Source of the DNA: Methylobacter sp.
Lineage (GTDB): Bacteria > Pseudomonadota > Gammaproteobacteria > Methylococcales > Methylomonadaceae
Direction of reading: 5' to 3'
Assembly (NCBI GenBank): GCA_025361585.1
Contig: JANYKK010000351.1
Coordinates: 1 to 41,374 of the forward strand
Length of the DNA: 41,374 nt
Numbering within the stretch: the stretch's first letter is position 1; every line of letters begins with the position of its first letter. The translations under genes and the position numbers were made by a program. Below, in pieces: positions 1 to 10,233 of this stretch. The notes beneath the pieces were generated by a model that had not been told where the DNA came from, ran no database searches, and was given only the letters and a program-made list of their open reading frames with translations.

Positions 1-13
1 TTATTGATAATCT

Positions 14-1069
14 GTGATGATAACGAAACGAAAGACATGGATGACTAATATTACGAGCAGCGCCAGCTTTATCTCAGGCATGCTTTTACTCCTGCTCGCA
101 GGCTGCTCGGAACCGACCATTCAAAAGCTCGAAGGCCCGGCTCAGGGCACGACCTACCATATCAGTTACTGGGCCGAAGAGCCGGTGGACGATAAAGCCA
201 TTAAGGCCGACATCGAAAACGAATTTACAGTCATCGATAAGCTGCTGTCCAATTACCGCCCCGATTCAGCGATAGAAATTTTCAATAGCGCCGAGAATAC
301 CGATAGCCAGGAAGTCGGCGGCGAAATCGTATCCTTGGTTAAAATCGCGCAAGTTGTGAGCCAGGCCACCCAGGGTTGCTATGATTTAACCATCAAGCCA
401 TTGTTCGATTTATGGGGCTTTCGCGGCGATGCGCTGACGATTCCTAAAGATACAACCATCCTTAGCACGTTGAAACAAATCGGCATGGAAAAACTGGAAG
501 TCGTGGATGACACGCACTTGCGCAAAAAACAGGCCGACCTGAAAGTCGATTTATCGTCTATTGCCCAAGGCTATAGCGTGGAAAGGATCAGCAAGGTTCT
601 GGAGCAAAAAGGCGTCAGCAATTATCTGGTCGAGATTGGCGGCGAGTTGAAAACCAACGGCCATAAACCGGGCCTTCAACCTTGGCGTATCGCCTTGGAA
701 AGACCGATGCCGGAAGAGCGAGTGATGCACAAGGTTGTTACCATGCCCAAGGATTCGCCGATGGCGGTGATGACTGCCGGCACTTACCGGCATTATTTCG
801 ACGACCATGGGCAGCGTTACAGCCACATTCTCGACGCCCGTAACGGCAGACCGATCACTCATAACCTGGTTTCCGTCACCGTCCTGATCAGCGATCCGAC
901 GGTTGCCGATGCCTGGGATACCGCGCTGCTATGCCTGGGGCAGAAAGACGGCATGGCTGCTGCGAATGCTGCAAAAATCCCCGTGCTTTTCATTGAACTG
1001 CAAGGCAACGAGCTTATCGAATCCCAAAGTGACGCGCTAAATACTTTGAACACTCTCACCATCCATTAA
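14..1069 (+). CDS. apbE: FAD:protein FMN transferase (ApbE family lipoprotein)
   Basis: 351 aa; lipoprotein signal (LLLLLAGCSE); ApbE-like blocks GTTYHISYW, DLSSIAQGYSVE, YLVEIGGELKTNG, DAWDTALLCLG. Confidence 0.9.
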   Translation: MMITKRKTWMTNITSSASFISGMLLLLLAGCSEPTIQKLEGPAQGTTYHISYWAEEPVDDKAIKADIENEFTVIDKLLSNYRPDSAIEIFNSAENTDSQEVGGEIVSLVKIAQVVSQATQGCYDLTIKPLFDLWGFRGDALTIPKDTTILSTLKQIGMEKLEVVDDTHLRKKQADLKVDLSSIAQGYSVERISKVLEQKGVSNYLVEIGGELKTNGHKPGLQPWRIALERPMPEERVMHKVVTMPKDSPMAVMTAGTYRHYFDDHGQRYSHILDARNGRPITHNLVSVTVLISDPTVADAWDTALLCLGQKDGMAAANAAKIPVLFIELQGNELIESQSDALNTLNTLTIH

Positions 1070-1074
1070 CAGTT

Positions 1075-3723
1075 ATGTCATTTAAAACCCGCAGTCACAC
1101 TATCTTCTCCCTTTGGGGAGACTGGACGCTAGGCAACCCGGTTAAGGTGTTGCTAATGATGGTTTTGCTCAGCATTTTGGCTCTGCAATACACGGCCGGT
1201 CATTTGAGCATTAATACCGATACTACCGAGCTGGTGGCTCCTGATGCGCCTTTTCAGCAAAACCGCCGTAATTATGAAAAAGTCTTTTCGCAGGACTTGC
1301 ACACGCTGTTGCTGGTGGTTGAATCCGATACGCCGGAACTGACCAAATCAGCCACTAAACGGTTGTTGCGTCTGATGAGCGCCGATCAAGAGCATTTTAA
1401 TTCAGCCTATATCCCTAACGACAACGAATTTTTCCGTCAGAACGGCCTGCTTTATCTCGAACCCGGCGAGTTACAGAGCTTGTCCAACAATCTGTCGCTG
1501 GCTCAGCCGTTTATCGGCAGGATAGCCCAGGAACCTAATCTGACCGGCTTTTTTTCAATATTTGAAGATGCACTGACCTCTACCGACAAGACTCAGGTCG
1601 TGCCTATCGATTTGACCTCACTGCTTGATAAAGTTGCGCGGGCCTTGCATCAAACGATCAACGGCGGAAACGCGTTGCTGTCTTGGGAGTCGCTGATTAG
1701 CGACAAGAAAACACATTCCAACAACGGCTTTATTATCGTCGCGCCCAAATTTGATTTTACGCAAATCCGTCCAGCCGAAAATGCGATTGAGACTATTCGC
1801 AAAGCCGTTGCCCAAATTCAGGATCCCAACCTGCCTACAGTAAAAGTCTGGGTCACCGGCGAAGTCGGCCTTGAAGACGATGAACTGTCAGGCATGAGCA
1901 CCGGCACTTTTACCGCCAGCATTTTCTCCATTGTGTTGGTGCTGTTTATTTTACTGGTCGCCTACCGTTCCGTTTTGCTGACCGTGGCGACCTTGATGAC
2001 GCTGGCCTTGGGCATGCTGTTTTGCGGCGCGTTTGCGGCTTTTTCGGTAAAAGAATTAAACCTGATTTCAGTGGCTTTTGCGGTATCCAATATCGGCTTG
2101 GGCGTGGAATATGCGATCCATTTTTGTTTGCGCTACCGTGATAATCTGACCCATCATATTCATAAAGATCTGGCGCTACGCAGCACTTTGACGAGCACCG
2201 CCCCTTCGCTGTTACTGTGCGCAGGCACCACCTCCATCGGGCTTTATGCGTTTATACCGACCGATTACAAGGGCGTGTCCGAGCTGGGTCTGCTGGCAGG
2301 CACCAGTCTGTTTATCTGCTTGTTAATTACCTTGATCGCTTTGCCTGCGCTGTTAAAAGTCTTTCCTGCTCCGGCAAAGTTCGAGCAGGATGAAGTTCAA
2401 AACGGACTGGCAAAACTGTCGGAAAAGCTGGCAATATTGCCGCTGCATTACGCCAAGCCGATTGCCATCGCAACCTTGGTTATTGCCGCCATTTCCATTG
2501 TACTGACCTTTAACGTGAAGACCGATTTCAATCCGATTAACCTGCGCGATCCTAATACCGAATCGGTTATCGCGTTCCAGAATCTGATGAAAGACAAGGA
2601 AACCACGCCGATGACTTTGACCGTTCTGGCCAAGGATGAAAACAGCGCCAAAGCCATGGAGCAAAAGCTTTCGAGTTTAGCTTCGGTTGATAAAACCGTC
2701 AGTCTTTTCGATTTTCAGCCGACCAATCAGGACGATAAGCTGGCCTTGATTGAAGAAATGGGCCTGATGCTGGGCGCGCAGACGCAAAACTTTCCTGCAT
2801 TAAAAACCGATAACGATCCGGTTCCCGGCATTAACCGTCTGATCAAAGCCATCGACGCCATCCTGCCTCAAAAAACCGATACTAAAGAGCGTGCCGCGTT
2901 AACCAATTTCAAGCACGAATTGCAGGATATTTTGATCGAGCTTGATGCGCGGCAACAAACCAGCCGAAGCATGTTCATTGATAAAGTCCAAACCACGCTG
3001 CTGGGCACATTACCGGAGGTCATGAACGAATTATCGGACAGCTTTAATGCCAAACAAGTTACCTTGGCTGATCTGCCTGCCGACATCAAGGACAAATGGC
3101 TGAGCAAGGACGGTTCGTACCGCATCCAGATTTTTCCTAAAAAAGACCTGAACGATTTGCCCAGTTTGGTGGAATTTATTACCGAAGTGCAATCGGTCGC
3201 GCCTGAAACCACCGACTTGCCGATCATGTACTGGGAATCGATGAAAGAGGTCGTCTCAGCTTTTCAGGAAGCCATTGTGATCGCATTGGTCACCATCGCG
3301 CTGCTGCTGTTTGCGATTCGGCGCAATATTGTCGATACGCTGCTGGTCATGACACCGCTGATCTTGGCCGGGTTGTTTACTATGGCGAGCGCAGTACTTA
3401 CCAACACGCCGATTAATTTTGCCAACATCATCGCCTTGCCGTTGCTAATGGGGCTGGGCGTCGATAACGGCATCCACATGGTAGAAAAACTGCATCATTC
3501 GCTGTCCGAAGAGCAGAACATCTATCAATCCAGCACCGCCAGAGCCATGTTCTACGGTGCATTAACCACTGCCTCCAGCTTTGCCGGATTGGCATTCTCT
3601 CCGCATCAGGGCATTGCCAGCATGGGCTTGATAATCACCATAGGCATATTCTGGATCATGACCTGTACGTTTGTTGTACTTCCGGCGCTGAGTAAGTTGG
3701 TGCTGAAGGTGAGTGATAAATAG
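1075..3723 (+). CDS. hpnN: RND superfamily (MMPL) exporter, likely hopanoid-associated HpnN-like
   Basis: 882 aa, two RND/MMPL membrane halves with large periplasmic loops; GLGVEYAIHFCLRYRD and GLGVDNGIHMVEKLHH signatures. Confidence 0.7.
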   Translation: MSFKTRSHTIFSLWGDWTLGNPVKVLLMMVLLSILALQYTAGHLSINTDTTELVAPDAPFQQNRRNYEKVFSQDLHTLLLVVESDTPELTKSATKRLLRLMSADQEHFNSAYIPNDNEFFRQNGLLYLEPGELQSLSNNLSLAQPFIGRIAQEPNLTGFFSIFEDALTSTDKTQVVPIDLTSLLDKVARALHQTINGGNALLSWESLISDKKTHSNNGFIIVAPKFDFTQIRPAENAIETIRKAVAQIQDPNLPTVKVWVTGEVGLEDDELSGMSTGTFTASIFSIVLVLFILLVAYRSVLLTVATLMTLALGMLFCGAFAAFSVKELNLISVAFAVSNIGLGVEYAIHFCLRYRDNLTHHIHKDLALRSTLTSTAPSLLLCAGTTSIGLYAFIPTDYKGVSELGLLAGTSLFICLLITLIALPALLKVFPAPAKFEQDEVQNGLAKLSEKLAILPLHYAKPIAIATLVIAAISIVLTFNVKTDFNPINLRDPNTESVIAFQNLMKDKETTPMTLTVLAKDENSAKAMEQKLSSLASVDKTVSLFDFQPTNQDDKLALIEEMGLMLGAQTQNFPALKTDNDPVPGINRLIKAIDAILPQKTDTKERAALTNFKHELQDILIELDARQQTSRSMFIDKVQTTLLGTLPEVMNELSDSFNAKQVTLADLPADIKDKWLSKDGSYRIQIFPKKDLNDLPSLVEFITEVQSVAPETTDLPIMYWESMKEVVSAFQEAIVIALVTIALLLFAIRRNIVDTLLVMTPLILAGLFTMASAVLTNTPINFANIIALPLLMGLGVDNGIHMVEKLHHSLSEEQNIYQSSTARAMFYGALTTASSFAGLAFSPHQGIASMGLIITIGIFWIMTCTFVVLPALSKLVLKVSDK

Positions 3724-3724
3724 A

Positions 3725-4465
3725 TCACGAGGTCTGGAGTGAACGCCGCTCCACGCGGCTGGCATAAACGACAAACCCTACCAGCAAAATCGCGAGTATC
3801 ATCGATGACCCAATGGTGCCGAATCCAAGGCCGCCTTTTTCCAGAGGTTTGGTCAGCAGGTCTCCGAAAGTCGCGCCAAACGGGCGGGTCAGAATAAAGG
3901 CCAGCCAAAACAACATCACCCGGTTCAGCTGGGTGAGGTATGAGGCCAGAGCGATCAGGGCAATAGTTCCGCCAACCAGGGTTGCGCCGCCCAAAAATCC
4001 TAACCCGGAGTCGTCGGCCAGGAAGTCTCCCAAGGCTGTGCCCAAGGTGTTTGAAAATAAAATCGTCAGCCAATAAAAAAGCTCAGCTTGAGTTGATTGG
4101 ATGTTGCTGACGGAAAGGGTTTTTTCGCTAAGACGCCAGATAGCCAGAACTGTCAACAGGCAGGTGACCAGAATCAATGAGCCGTTCGCGTAACCTAATC
4201 CCAGCGTTCGATCCATATAATCGGACATCGTCGTTCCCGCCGTGCTGGTGGTAAGGATGACCGACCAATACAGCGTCGGATGAAAGTTGCTTGAAATGAG
4301 TTGCGCGGCAAGCGTCACCAAGAACAGGCTGATTAAAATAAGGGAGCTTATTGCGTAGCCCACGTTCATCGTCATCGACAAAAGATCGCCTGCGGTCTCG
4401 CCTAAAGTGGTCGCGCAAATCTTCATGATCCAAAAGTAAAGCGTCACTTGAGCGACTTTATTCAT
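3725..4465 (-). CDS. COG4705-type multi-spanning membrane protein with four internal repeats
   Basis: 246 aa hydrophobic protein; repeated T-x-G-x(4)-D-x-L...LG(Y/F) motif four times. Confidence 0.75.
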   Translation of the reverse strand: MNKVAQVTLYFWIMKICATTLGETAGDLLSMTMNVGYAISSLILISLFLVTLAAQLISSNFHPTLYWSVILTTSTAGTTMSDYMDRTLGLGYANGSLILVTCLLTVLAIWRLSEKTLSVSNIQSTQAELFYWLTILFSNTLGTALGDFLADDSGLGFLGGATLVGGTIALIALASYLTQLNRVMLFWLAFILTRPFGATFGDLLTKPLEKGGLGFGTIGSSMILAILLVGFVVYASRVERRSLQTS

Positions 4466-4530
4466 GGCTGTTCGTCTCCAAAGATGGTGATAGGCATCCT
4501 GTAAAAGAGCCTGATGTGGGGTTTAATCGT

Positions 4531-4998
4531 CTATTTTGTCATATCGGCTTTTTCGGTGTTAGCCAGGATTTTTAAGATAAGGTCATTTTGCTGCTCTAAA
4601 TGCAGCAGAATGACTTCAATCTCTTTTTCGGCCCTGACATTCACATCAAAATCCGATTCCGCTCTTTTCTCGGCATGACGGCCTTGAAGGTTTTGGCCGA
4701 TCATAATCAGCGGCATCAAAAATATTTGGATCATGTTCGAAATAAAAAGCCATAAAACAAAAGCCGGAAAGGGATCAAACTTTAAATCATCCGGCGCAAT
4801 GGTGTTCCAGCCCAGCCATAATAAAGTCCAGGTAAATATAACCAGGAAAAATCCGACAGAACCGACAGAGTCAGTCACCTTGACAGCAATGTGTTCTAGC
4901 TGACTTAAGCTTTCCTTATGCTTGGCATTGACGTTATGTATCGGTTTTCTTAACGCCTTTAATTCTTCGTGGGCGGCTTTGAGTTTATTCTGATCCAT
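4531..4998 (-). CDS. DUF1003 family membrane protein
   Basis: 155 aa; VGSVGFFLVIFTWTLLWLGWN ... PFPAFVLWLFISNMIQIFLMPLIMIGQN. Confidence 0.8.
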   Translation of the reverse strand: MDQNKLKAAHEELKALRKPIHNVNAKHKESLSQLEHIAVKVTDSVGSVGFFLVIFTWTLLWLGWNTIAPDDLKFDPFPAFVLWLFISNMIQIFLMPLIMIGQNLQGRHAEKRAESDFDVNVRAEKEIEVILLHLEQQNDLILKILANTEKADMTK

Positions 4999-5116
4999 TT
5001 TTTTCTCCGGTTTAATAGGGCGTTTATTGCTTGCTGGCTAGCTGATAAAGGCGCTGAATTTTGATGTACAGGGAGTATACTGACGGTTCGATAATCTAAA
5101 TTAAAAGGATTAAATC

Positions 5117-5365
5117 ATGAAGAAAGTTTTAGGTGTAATTGTCGTATCAACTTTATTCCTTGCTGGAATGGCACAGGCCGAGAATCGGGCGCAACGTCAA
5201 GCGGCACAAGCGCAGCATGAGGCAGGACAAGCAAGGCGTGCAGAGGGTCAAGCATTGCAGGCGGCAGGACAAGCAAGACGCGCCCAAGAACAGATGCAAC
5301 GAGCGGCGGGGCAAGCAAGACGTGCAGAAGAACAAGCGCAGCGAGCAGCGCATAAAGGCAGATAA
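5117..5365 (+). CDS. small secreted Ala/Gln/Arg-rich repeat protein
   Basis: 82 aa, signal peptide MKKVLGVIVVSTLFLAGMAQA, then 14-aa repeats AGQARRAxxQxxxA; AAAAGGATT ribosome-binding region upstream. Confidence 0.7.
   Translation: MKKVLGVIVVSTLFLAGMAQAENRAQRQAAQAQHEAGQARRAEGQALQAAGQARRAQEQMQRAAGQARRAEEQAQRAAHKGR
5222..5347 (+). repeat. three tandem 42-bp (14-codon) imperfect repeats inside the small secreted ORF
   Basis: translated units AGQARRAEGQALQA / AGQARRAQEQMQRA / AGQARRAEEQAQRA. Confidence 0.85.
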
Positions 5366-5431
5366 TCGGTTTCGCTGGTTCCCGATTTGTAACTTGGGAG
5401 CCAGGAAATTCGGGGTTAGCTAACCCTCTTT

Positions 5432-5716
5432 TTACTTCAGCTGTTCGGATTGCATCTGACCGACCGCCTTTAGCAGTTGCGACAGATCGTCCGAGGTTTG
5501 CGCCACCGGTTGCGGCCCCTCTATTTTTTCCTGGCCCCAGTCCACCATCTCTCCCGCTCCCCACGACACCAAAGAGGCGAGTGCAAACACCAGAGTGCCG
5601 CGTGTCATGCCTTTGGGCAAGCCTTGATCTTCCAGATAACGGCGAAGATGACCGGCCGCGATGAAGAATACAATGGTGGATATGATCAGGTTCCACATCG
5701 AAGGTAGCGTGAACAT
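5432..5716 (-). CDS. small inner-membrane protein of unknown function
   Basis: 94 aa, two hydrophobic segments, coherent start. Confidence 0.6.
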   Translation of the reverse strand: MFTLPSMWNLIISTIVFFIAAGHLRRYLEDQGLPKGMTRGTLVFALASLVSWGAGEMVDWGQEKIEGPQPVAQTSDDLSQLLKAVGQMQSEQLK

Positions 5717-5777
5717 TATTGGGTTTTCTCTTGGGCTGGAATATTATTTGTCATTTGCGCATACCATAATGACTGGT

Positions 5778-5927
5778 CTAGTGATTTTGAGAATCTTGCG
5801 CAGCCTTTGCTGCCGCTTCTTTTTGTTGTTGCGACAGGTAAGTTCCGCCCATCACCACCGTCATTATCAAAATAAAGACCACCGAAACGATGCGTCTGGC
5901 TTTTTTGCTTTGTTCGTAGCTGTTCAT
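5778..5927 (-). CDS. small single-pass membrane protein (49 aa), absent from supplied ORF track
   Basis: MNSYEQSKKARRIVSVVFILIMTVVMGGTYLSQQQKEAAAKAAQDSQNH*; CAGGAGTC Shine-Dalgarno just upstream of ATG. Confidence 0.65.
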   Translation of the reverse strand: MNSYEQSKKARRIVSVVFILIMTVVMGGTYLSQQQKEAAAKAAQDSQNH

Positions 5928-6396
5928 AACTGACTCCTGAAATCTTAATTAATGTTGGAATAATACAATACTTGGCAATTCCACTTATGAAAGAATTTAT
6001 GAATGCCGTGGTATTTTGGGTCTAGGAGCGGATGTTGCGATAAGGGAATGGCGAGTTGTTTGGATGCTTGTGCCTTGATAAAGAAATGGCGCGGGGGGAA
6101 AGGCTTTCTAAAAAACGTAATTATTGACCTTAATATTTCTGCTTTTGGGTTTCTATGTTCAGGAGTCGTCATGAAAAATACATCAATTTGCTGCCGATTC
6201 CATTGTAGCTCCCGAAGTATGGTTGTTTATAGTGCCTTTCGCTCTGACAGTGCGGTTGGAGGGCTGCCGAAGTTTATGGTTGTCAGACTGATGCGGTAAA
6301 CGTTTTTAATAAGGCATTGATTTTGCACATTTAAGAAAGCCTTAAGACTTGTTAAGTTAAGATTGAGCCAGATTTAAATAAAAAAGGCTCTATCCT

Positions 6397-6909
6397 ATGA
6401 ATAAAATCATGTTAGCAGTTCCTGTTTTTTTAATATGCAGTTACTTTCAAATAGCCGAAGCGTTTTGGCCTCACTCGGCTAATGAGGCTTCCAAAGAGGC
6501 GGTAGCGGCGACAGCCCATAAGGCTTCCAAGCACACTGTAGCAACAACGCATAAAACAAAACATCATGCCAATAACCATCGCAGCACGGCTTCCTGGTAT
6601 GGCCCTGAGTTTCACGGCAAAAAAACCGCCAGTGGTCAAACCTATGACATGTATGCGATGACCGCCGCGCATAAATCGTTGCCTCTTTTGTCTTACGCTA
6701 AAGTTACCAACCTGAGAAACCACCGTAGTGTTGTTGTTCGTATCAATGACAGAAATGCTGTTCATGGAAAAAGGGCCATGGATTTATCCTACGCCGCTGC
6801 CCAAAAACTCGGTATTTCAGGGCTGGGGTCTGTAGAAATCACACCGGTGAGCCGTAATGAAGCCTTGTCAGCATTGACTAACGGCAGAAAAACAAGCAAA
6901 CGCGGTTAA
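6397..6909 (+). CDS. septal ring lytic transglycosylase RlpA family protein
   Basis: 170 aa, signal peptide, RlpA double-psi beta-barrel: STASWYGPEFHGKKTASGQTYD...VVVRINDRNAVHGKRAMDLSYAAAQKLG. Confidence 0.85.
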   Translation: MNKIMLAVPVFLICSYFQIAEAFWPHSANEASKEAVAATAHKASKHTVATTHKTKHHANNHRSTASWYGPEFHGKKTASGQTYDMYAMTAAHKSLPLLSYAKVTNLRNHRSVVVRINDRNAVHGKRAMDLSYAAAQKLGISGLGSVEITPVSRNEALSALTNGRKTSKRG

Positions 6910-7172
6910 ATATCCTGAGCGCTCTGAACGAGTCAGCTTAAATCACCGGGGTGGCAGATTGTCACCCAATCAGCGCCAACCTACCTCCCCGATAGGTCAG
7001 TCCGCCGGACTGTCCAAAGCACATTTTTTGTTGCGTATAGTAACGCAGACCCGCTAAATTCGATTTTTTCAGGTTAATGCTGGGAAAATCAGGCTGTATG
7101 CTTATGGCTAGGCTCGTGTAAAATGCAGCGAAATAATCGTCCCACTTGGTTACCAGGAATTTTTAAAATAGC

Positions 7173-8009
7173 ATGTCAGTACCTCATGAAACCCTCGTTA
7201 TTTATCATGATGATTGCCTGGATGGTTTAGGCGCGACATGGAGCGCATTTTGCAAGTTGGGCGATCAGGCTCGCTATATTCCGGCTCGCCATGGTGATGC
7301 TGTTCCCGATTTTGAACCGGGAGCCATCATTTATATATTGGATTTTTCCTATTCTCCGCAGTTATTGGTCGAGATTTCAGCCAAAGCAGGCCAAGTCATT
7401 TTGATCGATCATCACATCACCGCGCTGGAACAATGCGATGATTTTTTCAATGTAAATGACCTTCCTGAAAACTTGTCGCTCCATTTTGATATGTTGCGGA
7501 GCGGTTGCATCTTAACTTGGCAGCATTTTTTCCCCGATCAAGAGCCTCCTCAGATCCTGTTGCATATCGAAGACCGTGATCTTTGGCATTTCAAGCTGGA
7601 TGGTACCCGCGAAATAACGATGGCGCTGTTTGAAAGAATGCCGATTGCGTTTGCCGAAATAGGCGCGCTTGATTTGGCGGAGCTGTTGGCGGTAGGCCGC
7701 ATACAGGTTAGGCAGTTTTCCGGGATGGTGAAAAGGCTCGCCAAATCCGCTCATAGCGTCTCTGTGGCAGGCAAGACAGGTCTTGCCGTTAATGCGCCAT
7801 CATTTTTTTCCAGCGATCTTGGTCATGTGCTGGCCGAACAATCAGGCACATTTGGGTTGATTTATCACTATGACGGCAGAAAGCAGCAATGGGGTTTTTC
7901 GCTACGCTCAATCGGCGATTACGATGTCGGCCATCTGGCAGTCGAATTCGGCGGAGGAGGGCATAAGAACGCTGCGGGCTTTGCGTTGGATAATAATCCG
8001 TTTATATAG
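7173..8009 (+). CDS. DHH/DHHA1 family phosphoesterase
   Basis: 278 aa; HDDCLDGLGA, LIDHH, C-terminal GGGGHKNAAGFAL. Confidence 0.85.
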   Translation: MSVPHETLVIYHDDCLDGLGATWSAFCKLGDQARYIPARHGDAVPDFEPGAIIYILDFSYSPQLLVEISAKAGQVILIDHHITALEQCDDFFNVNDLPENLSLHFDMLRSGCILTWQHFFPDQEPPQILLHIEDRDLWHFKLDGTREITMALFERMPIAFAEIGALDLAELLAVGRIQVRQFSGMVKRLAKSAHSVSVAGKTGLAVNAPSFFSSDLGHVLAEQSGTFGLIYHYDGRKQQWGFSLRSIGDYDVGHLAVEFGGGGHKNAAGFALDNNPFI

Positions 8010-8022
8010 TAGCCCGTACGGG
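8009..8022. repeat. REP-like GTAG + CCCGTACGGG palindrome
   Basis: GTAG followed by a perfect 10-bp palindrome directly after the DHH gene. Confidence 0.4.
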
Positions 8023-8257
8023 TAAATGTTGAATTGATTACTTTATTTATGCTGTTGGAAATTGTTTTTAATAGGTAAAAATAGCTATTGAAATCAATTG
8101 GTTTATGGGGTAACTTTACGGTTGATTTAGGAAATGCTCTGCATTGAAGCTAGACCTTGCTACGCGGCTGGACGCGGTGGTTCTTAATCCATAACTAATG
8201 CTAGTCGGGGTATAATATGCCAACTGAATTTTTAGCAATCCTAGCAGGGAGCCTCCC

Positions 8258-9772
8258 ATGAGCATCATTCGTCAAGACGACCTTATCCAAAGCATTGCCG
8301 ACTCCCTGCAATATATTTCCTATTATCATCCGCTGGACTTTATCAAGTCCATGCATGAGGCTTATCTAAAGGAAGAGAATCCCGCCGCCAAGGACGCTAT
8401 CGCGCAAATACTGATCAACTCCCGGATGTGCGCAGAAGGTCATCGCCCGATTTGTCAGGACACCGGCATTGTTACGGTATTTTTAAAAGTAGGCATGGAT
8501 GTCCGCTGGGATGCAAGCATGAGCGTCACTGATATGATCAACGAGGGCGTCCGGCGCGCCTATCTGCATCCCGATAATGTGTTGCGTGCTTCGATATTGG
8601 CCGATCCGGCCGGAAAACGCATCAACACCAAAGACAACACCCCGGCAGTGATACACATGGAAGTCGTGCCCGGCGATAAGCTCGGCATCGAAATAGCCGC
8701 AAAAGGCGGAGGTTCCGAGGCCAAGGCCAAGTTTGCGATGCTCAATCCTTCTGACAGTATCGTCGATTGGGTGTTGAAAACCGTTCCCACCATGGGCGCG
8801 GGCTGGTGTCCTCCGGGTATCTTGGGGATAGGCATAGGCGGTACGGCTGAAAAAGCCATGCTTTTGGCAAAGCAGGCGTGCATGGGCTCTATAGATATTC
8901 AGGAGTTAATTGCACGCGGCCCCCGCAATGCGCTGGAAGAATTGCGCTTGGAACTGTATGACAAAGTCAATGCGCTGGGTATTGGCGCGCAAGGCTTGGG
9001 CGGCCTTACCACGGTGCTGGACATCAAGATTAATGATTATCCGACCCATGCGGCCAATAAGCCGGTTGCTATCATTCCCAATTGTGCCGCGACCCGGCAT
9101 GTGCATTTTGTGCTGGACGGCAGCGGTGCGGCACAATTTACGCCGCCTCGCTTGGAAGATTGGCCCCAAATCACTTGGCACACCGGTGCGGCTCGCAGGG
9201 TCAATCTGGATACCGTGACTCAGCAGGATGTGGAAAGCTGGAAGACCGGGGAAACCTTATTGCTTAGCGGCACTATGCTGACCGGCAGGGACGCGGCGCA
9301 CAAACGCATGACTGAGTTCTTCGAACGGGGTGAAACTTTGCCGGTCGATTTCACCAACAAATTCATTTATTACGTGGGGCCGGTTGATCCGGTTCGCGAT
9401 GAAGTGGTCGGCCCGGCGGGCCCCACGACTGCAACACGCATGGATAAGTTCACCGAAGTGATGCTGGACAAAACCGGCTTGCTGGGCATGATCGGTAAGG
9501 CCGAGCGCGGGCTGGAAGGGATAGCGGCGATTAAAAAACATAAAGCCGTGTATTTGATGGCGGTTGGCGGTGCGGCCTATTTAGTATCAAAGGCTATCCG
9601 TAAAGCCAGGGTTGTCGCTTTTGACGATCTCGGCATGGAAGCGATACACGAGTTTGTTGTTGAGGATATGCCGGTTACGGTCGCAGTCGATACCCAGGGT
9701 GATTCGGTGCATCAAACCGCGCCTAAGCTATGGCAAATCAGGATCGGCAAGATTCCCGTTGTGCTTGAGTAA
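8258..9772 (+). CDS. class I (iron-sulfur, TtdA/TtdB-type) fumarate hydratase
   Basis: 504 aa; CQDTGIV, KGGGSEAKAKFAMLNPSD, GIGGTAEKAMLLAK, C-terminal GPTTATRMDKFTEVMLDKTGLLGMIGKAERG. Confidence 0.95.
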   Translation: MSIIRQDDLIQSIADSLQYISYYHPLDFIKSMHEAYLKEENPAAKDAIAQILINSRMCAEGHRPICQDTGIVTVFLKVGMDVRWDASMSVTDMINEGVRRAYLHPDNVLRASILADPAGKRINTKDNTPAVIHMEVVPGDKLGIEIAAKGGGSEAKAKFAMLNPSDSIVDWVLKTVPTMGAGWCPPGILGIGIGGTAEKAMLLAKQACMGSIDIQELIARGPRNALEELRLELYDKVNALGIGAQGLGGLTTVLDIKINDYPTHAANKPVAIIPNCAATRHVHFVLDGSGAAQFTPPRLEDWPQITWHTGAARRVNLDTVTQQDVESWKTGETLLLSGTMLTGRDAAHKRMTEFFERGETLPVDFTNKFIYYVGPVDPVRDEVVGPAGPTTATRMDKFTEVMLDKTGLLGMIGKAERGLEGIAAIKKHKAVYLMAVGGAAYLVSKAIRKARVVAFDDLGMEAIHEFVVEDMPVTVAVDTQGDSVHQTAPKLWQIRIGKIPVVLE

Positions 9773-9978
9773 AATTAATTCGTGATGGGCAGGATATTCA
9801 CGCTTGAATTTACAAATATATATCCCCATTACATTTTGCAATTAGGTGGAGTTGGGAAAGCGCAGGATTTGCAAAGCATGAGCTAAAAAATATTCTGAAA
9901 CAGGAGTATTGATTTGTGTTGATTTGTAATTGCAGTTATCTTAATCAATAGTTGTTAAAAATAATAAGGAGAAATCGG

Positions 9979-10224
9979 ATGTCAAAAGGTCAAAACTTAC
10001 AGGACAACTTTTTAAATGCGCTTAGAAAAGAGCATATACCCGTGTCTATTTTTCTTGTTAACGGCATAAAGTTACAGGGCAAGGTGGACTCGTTCGATCA
10101 GTATGTGGTTATGCTGAAAAATACCTCAAGCCAGATGGTTTATAAACATGCCATATCGACCATCGTGCCGAGCAAAGCGGTCAAGATGGCGCATGAGCAT
10201 GATACGGAACACAGTGAAGAATGA
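9979..10224 (+). CDS. hfq: RNA chaperone Hfq
   Basis: [48 protein letters not shown]...[28 protein letters not shown] before the internal ATG at 9979. Confidence 0.97.
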   Translation: MSKGQNLQDNFLNALRKEHIPVSIFLVNGIKLQGKVDSFDQYVVMLKNTSSQMVYKHAISTIVPSKAVKMAHEHDTEHSEE

Positions 10225-10233
10225 TTGGCCTTT

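Noticed and set aside
551-3227. Several 65-119 aa minus-strand ORFs antisense to apbE and the RND gene
   Set aside because: They lie opposite well-supported genes, lack recognisable domains and are explained by codon bias in the real frame.
3606-4433. Additional ORFs overlapping the COG4705-type gene (3606..4073 -, 3813..4076 +, 4128..4433 -)
   Set aside because: Alternative frames of a clearly coding membrane protein gene; compositions are not protein-like.
6003-6299. 98-aa plus-strand ORF in the 5.9-6.4 kb intergenic region
   Set aside because: No convincing RBS or domain; overlaps an equally unsupported reverse ORF.
6998-7012. CAGTCC-GCC-GGACTG hairpin downstream of the RlpA-like gene as a riboswitch or ncRNA
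   Set aside because: A short hairpin with no supporting context; could be part of an ordinary terminator.
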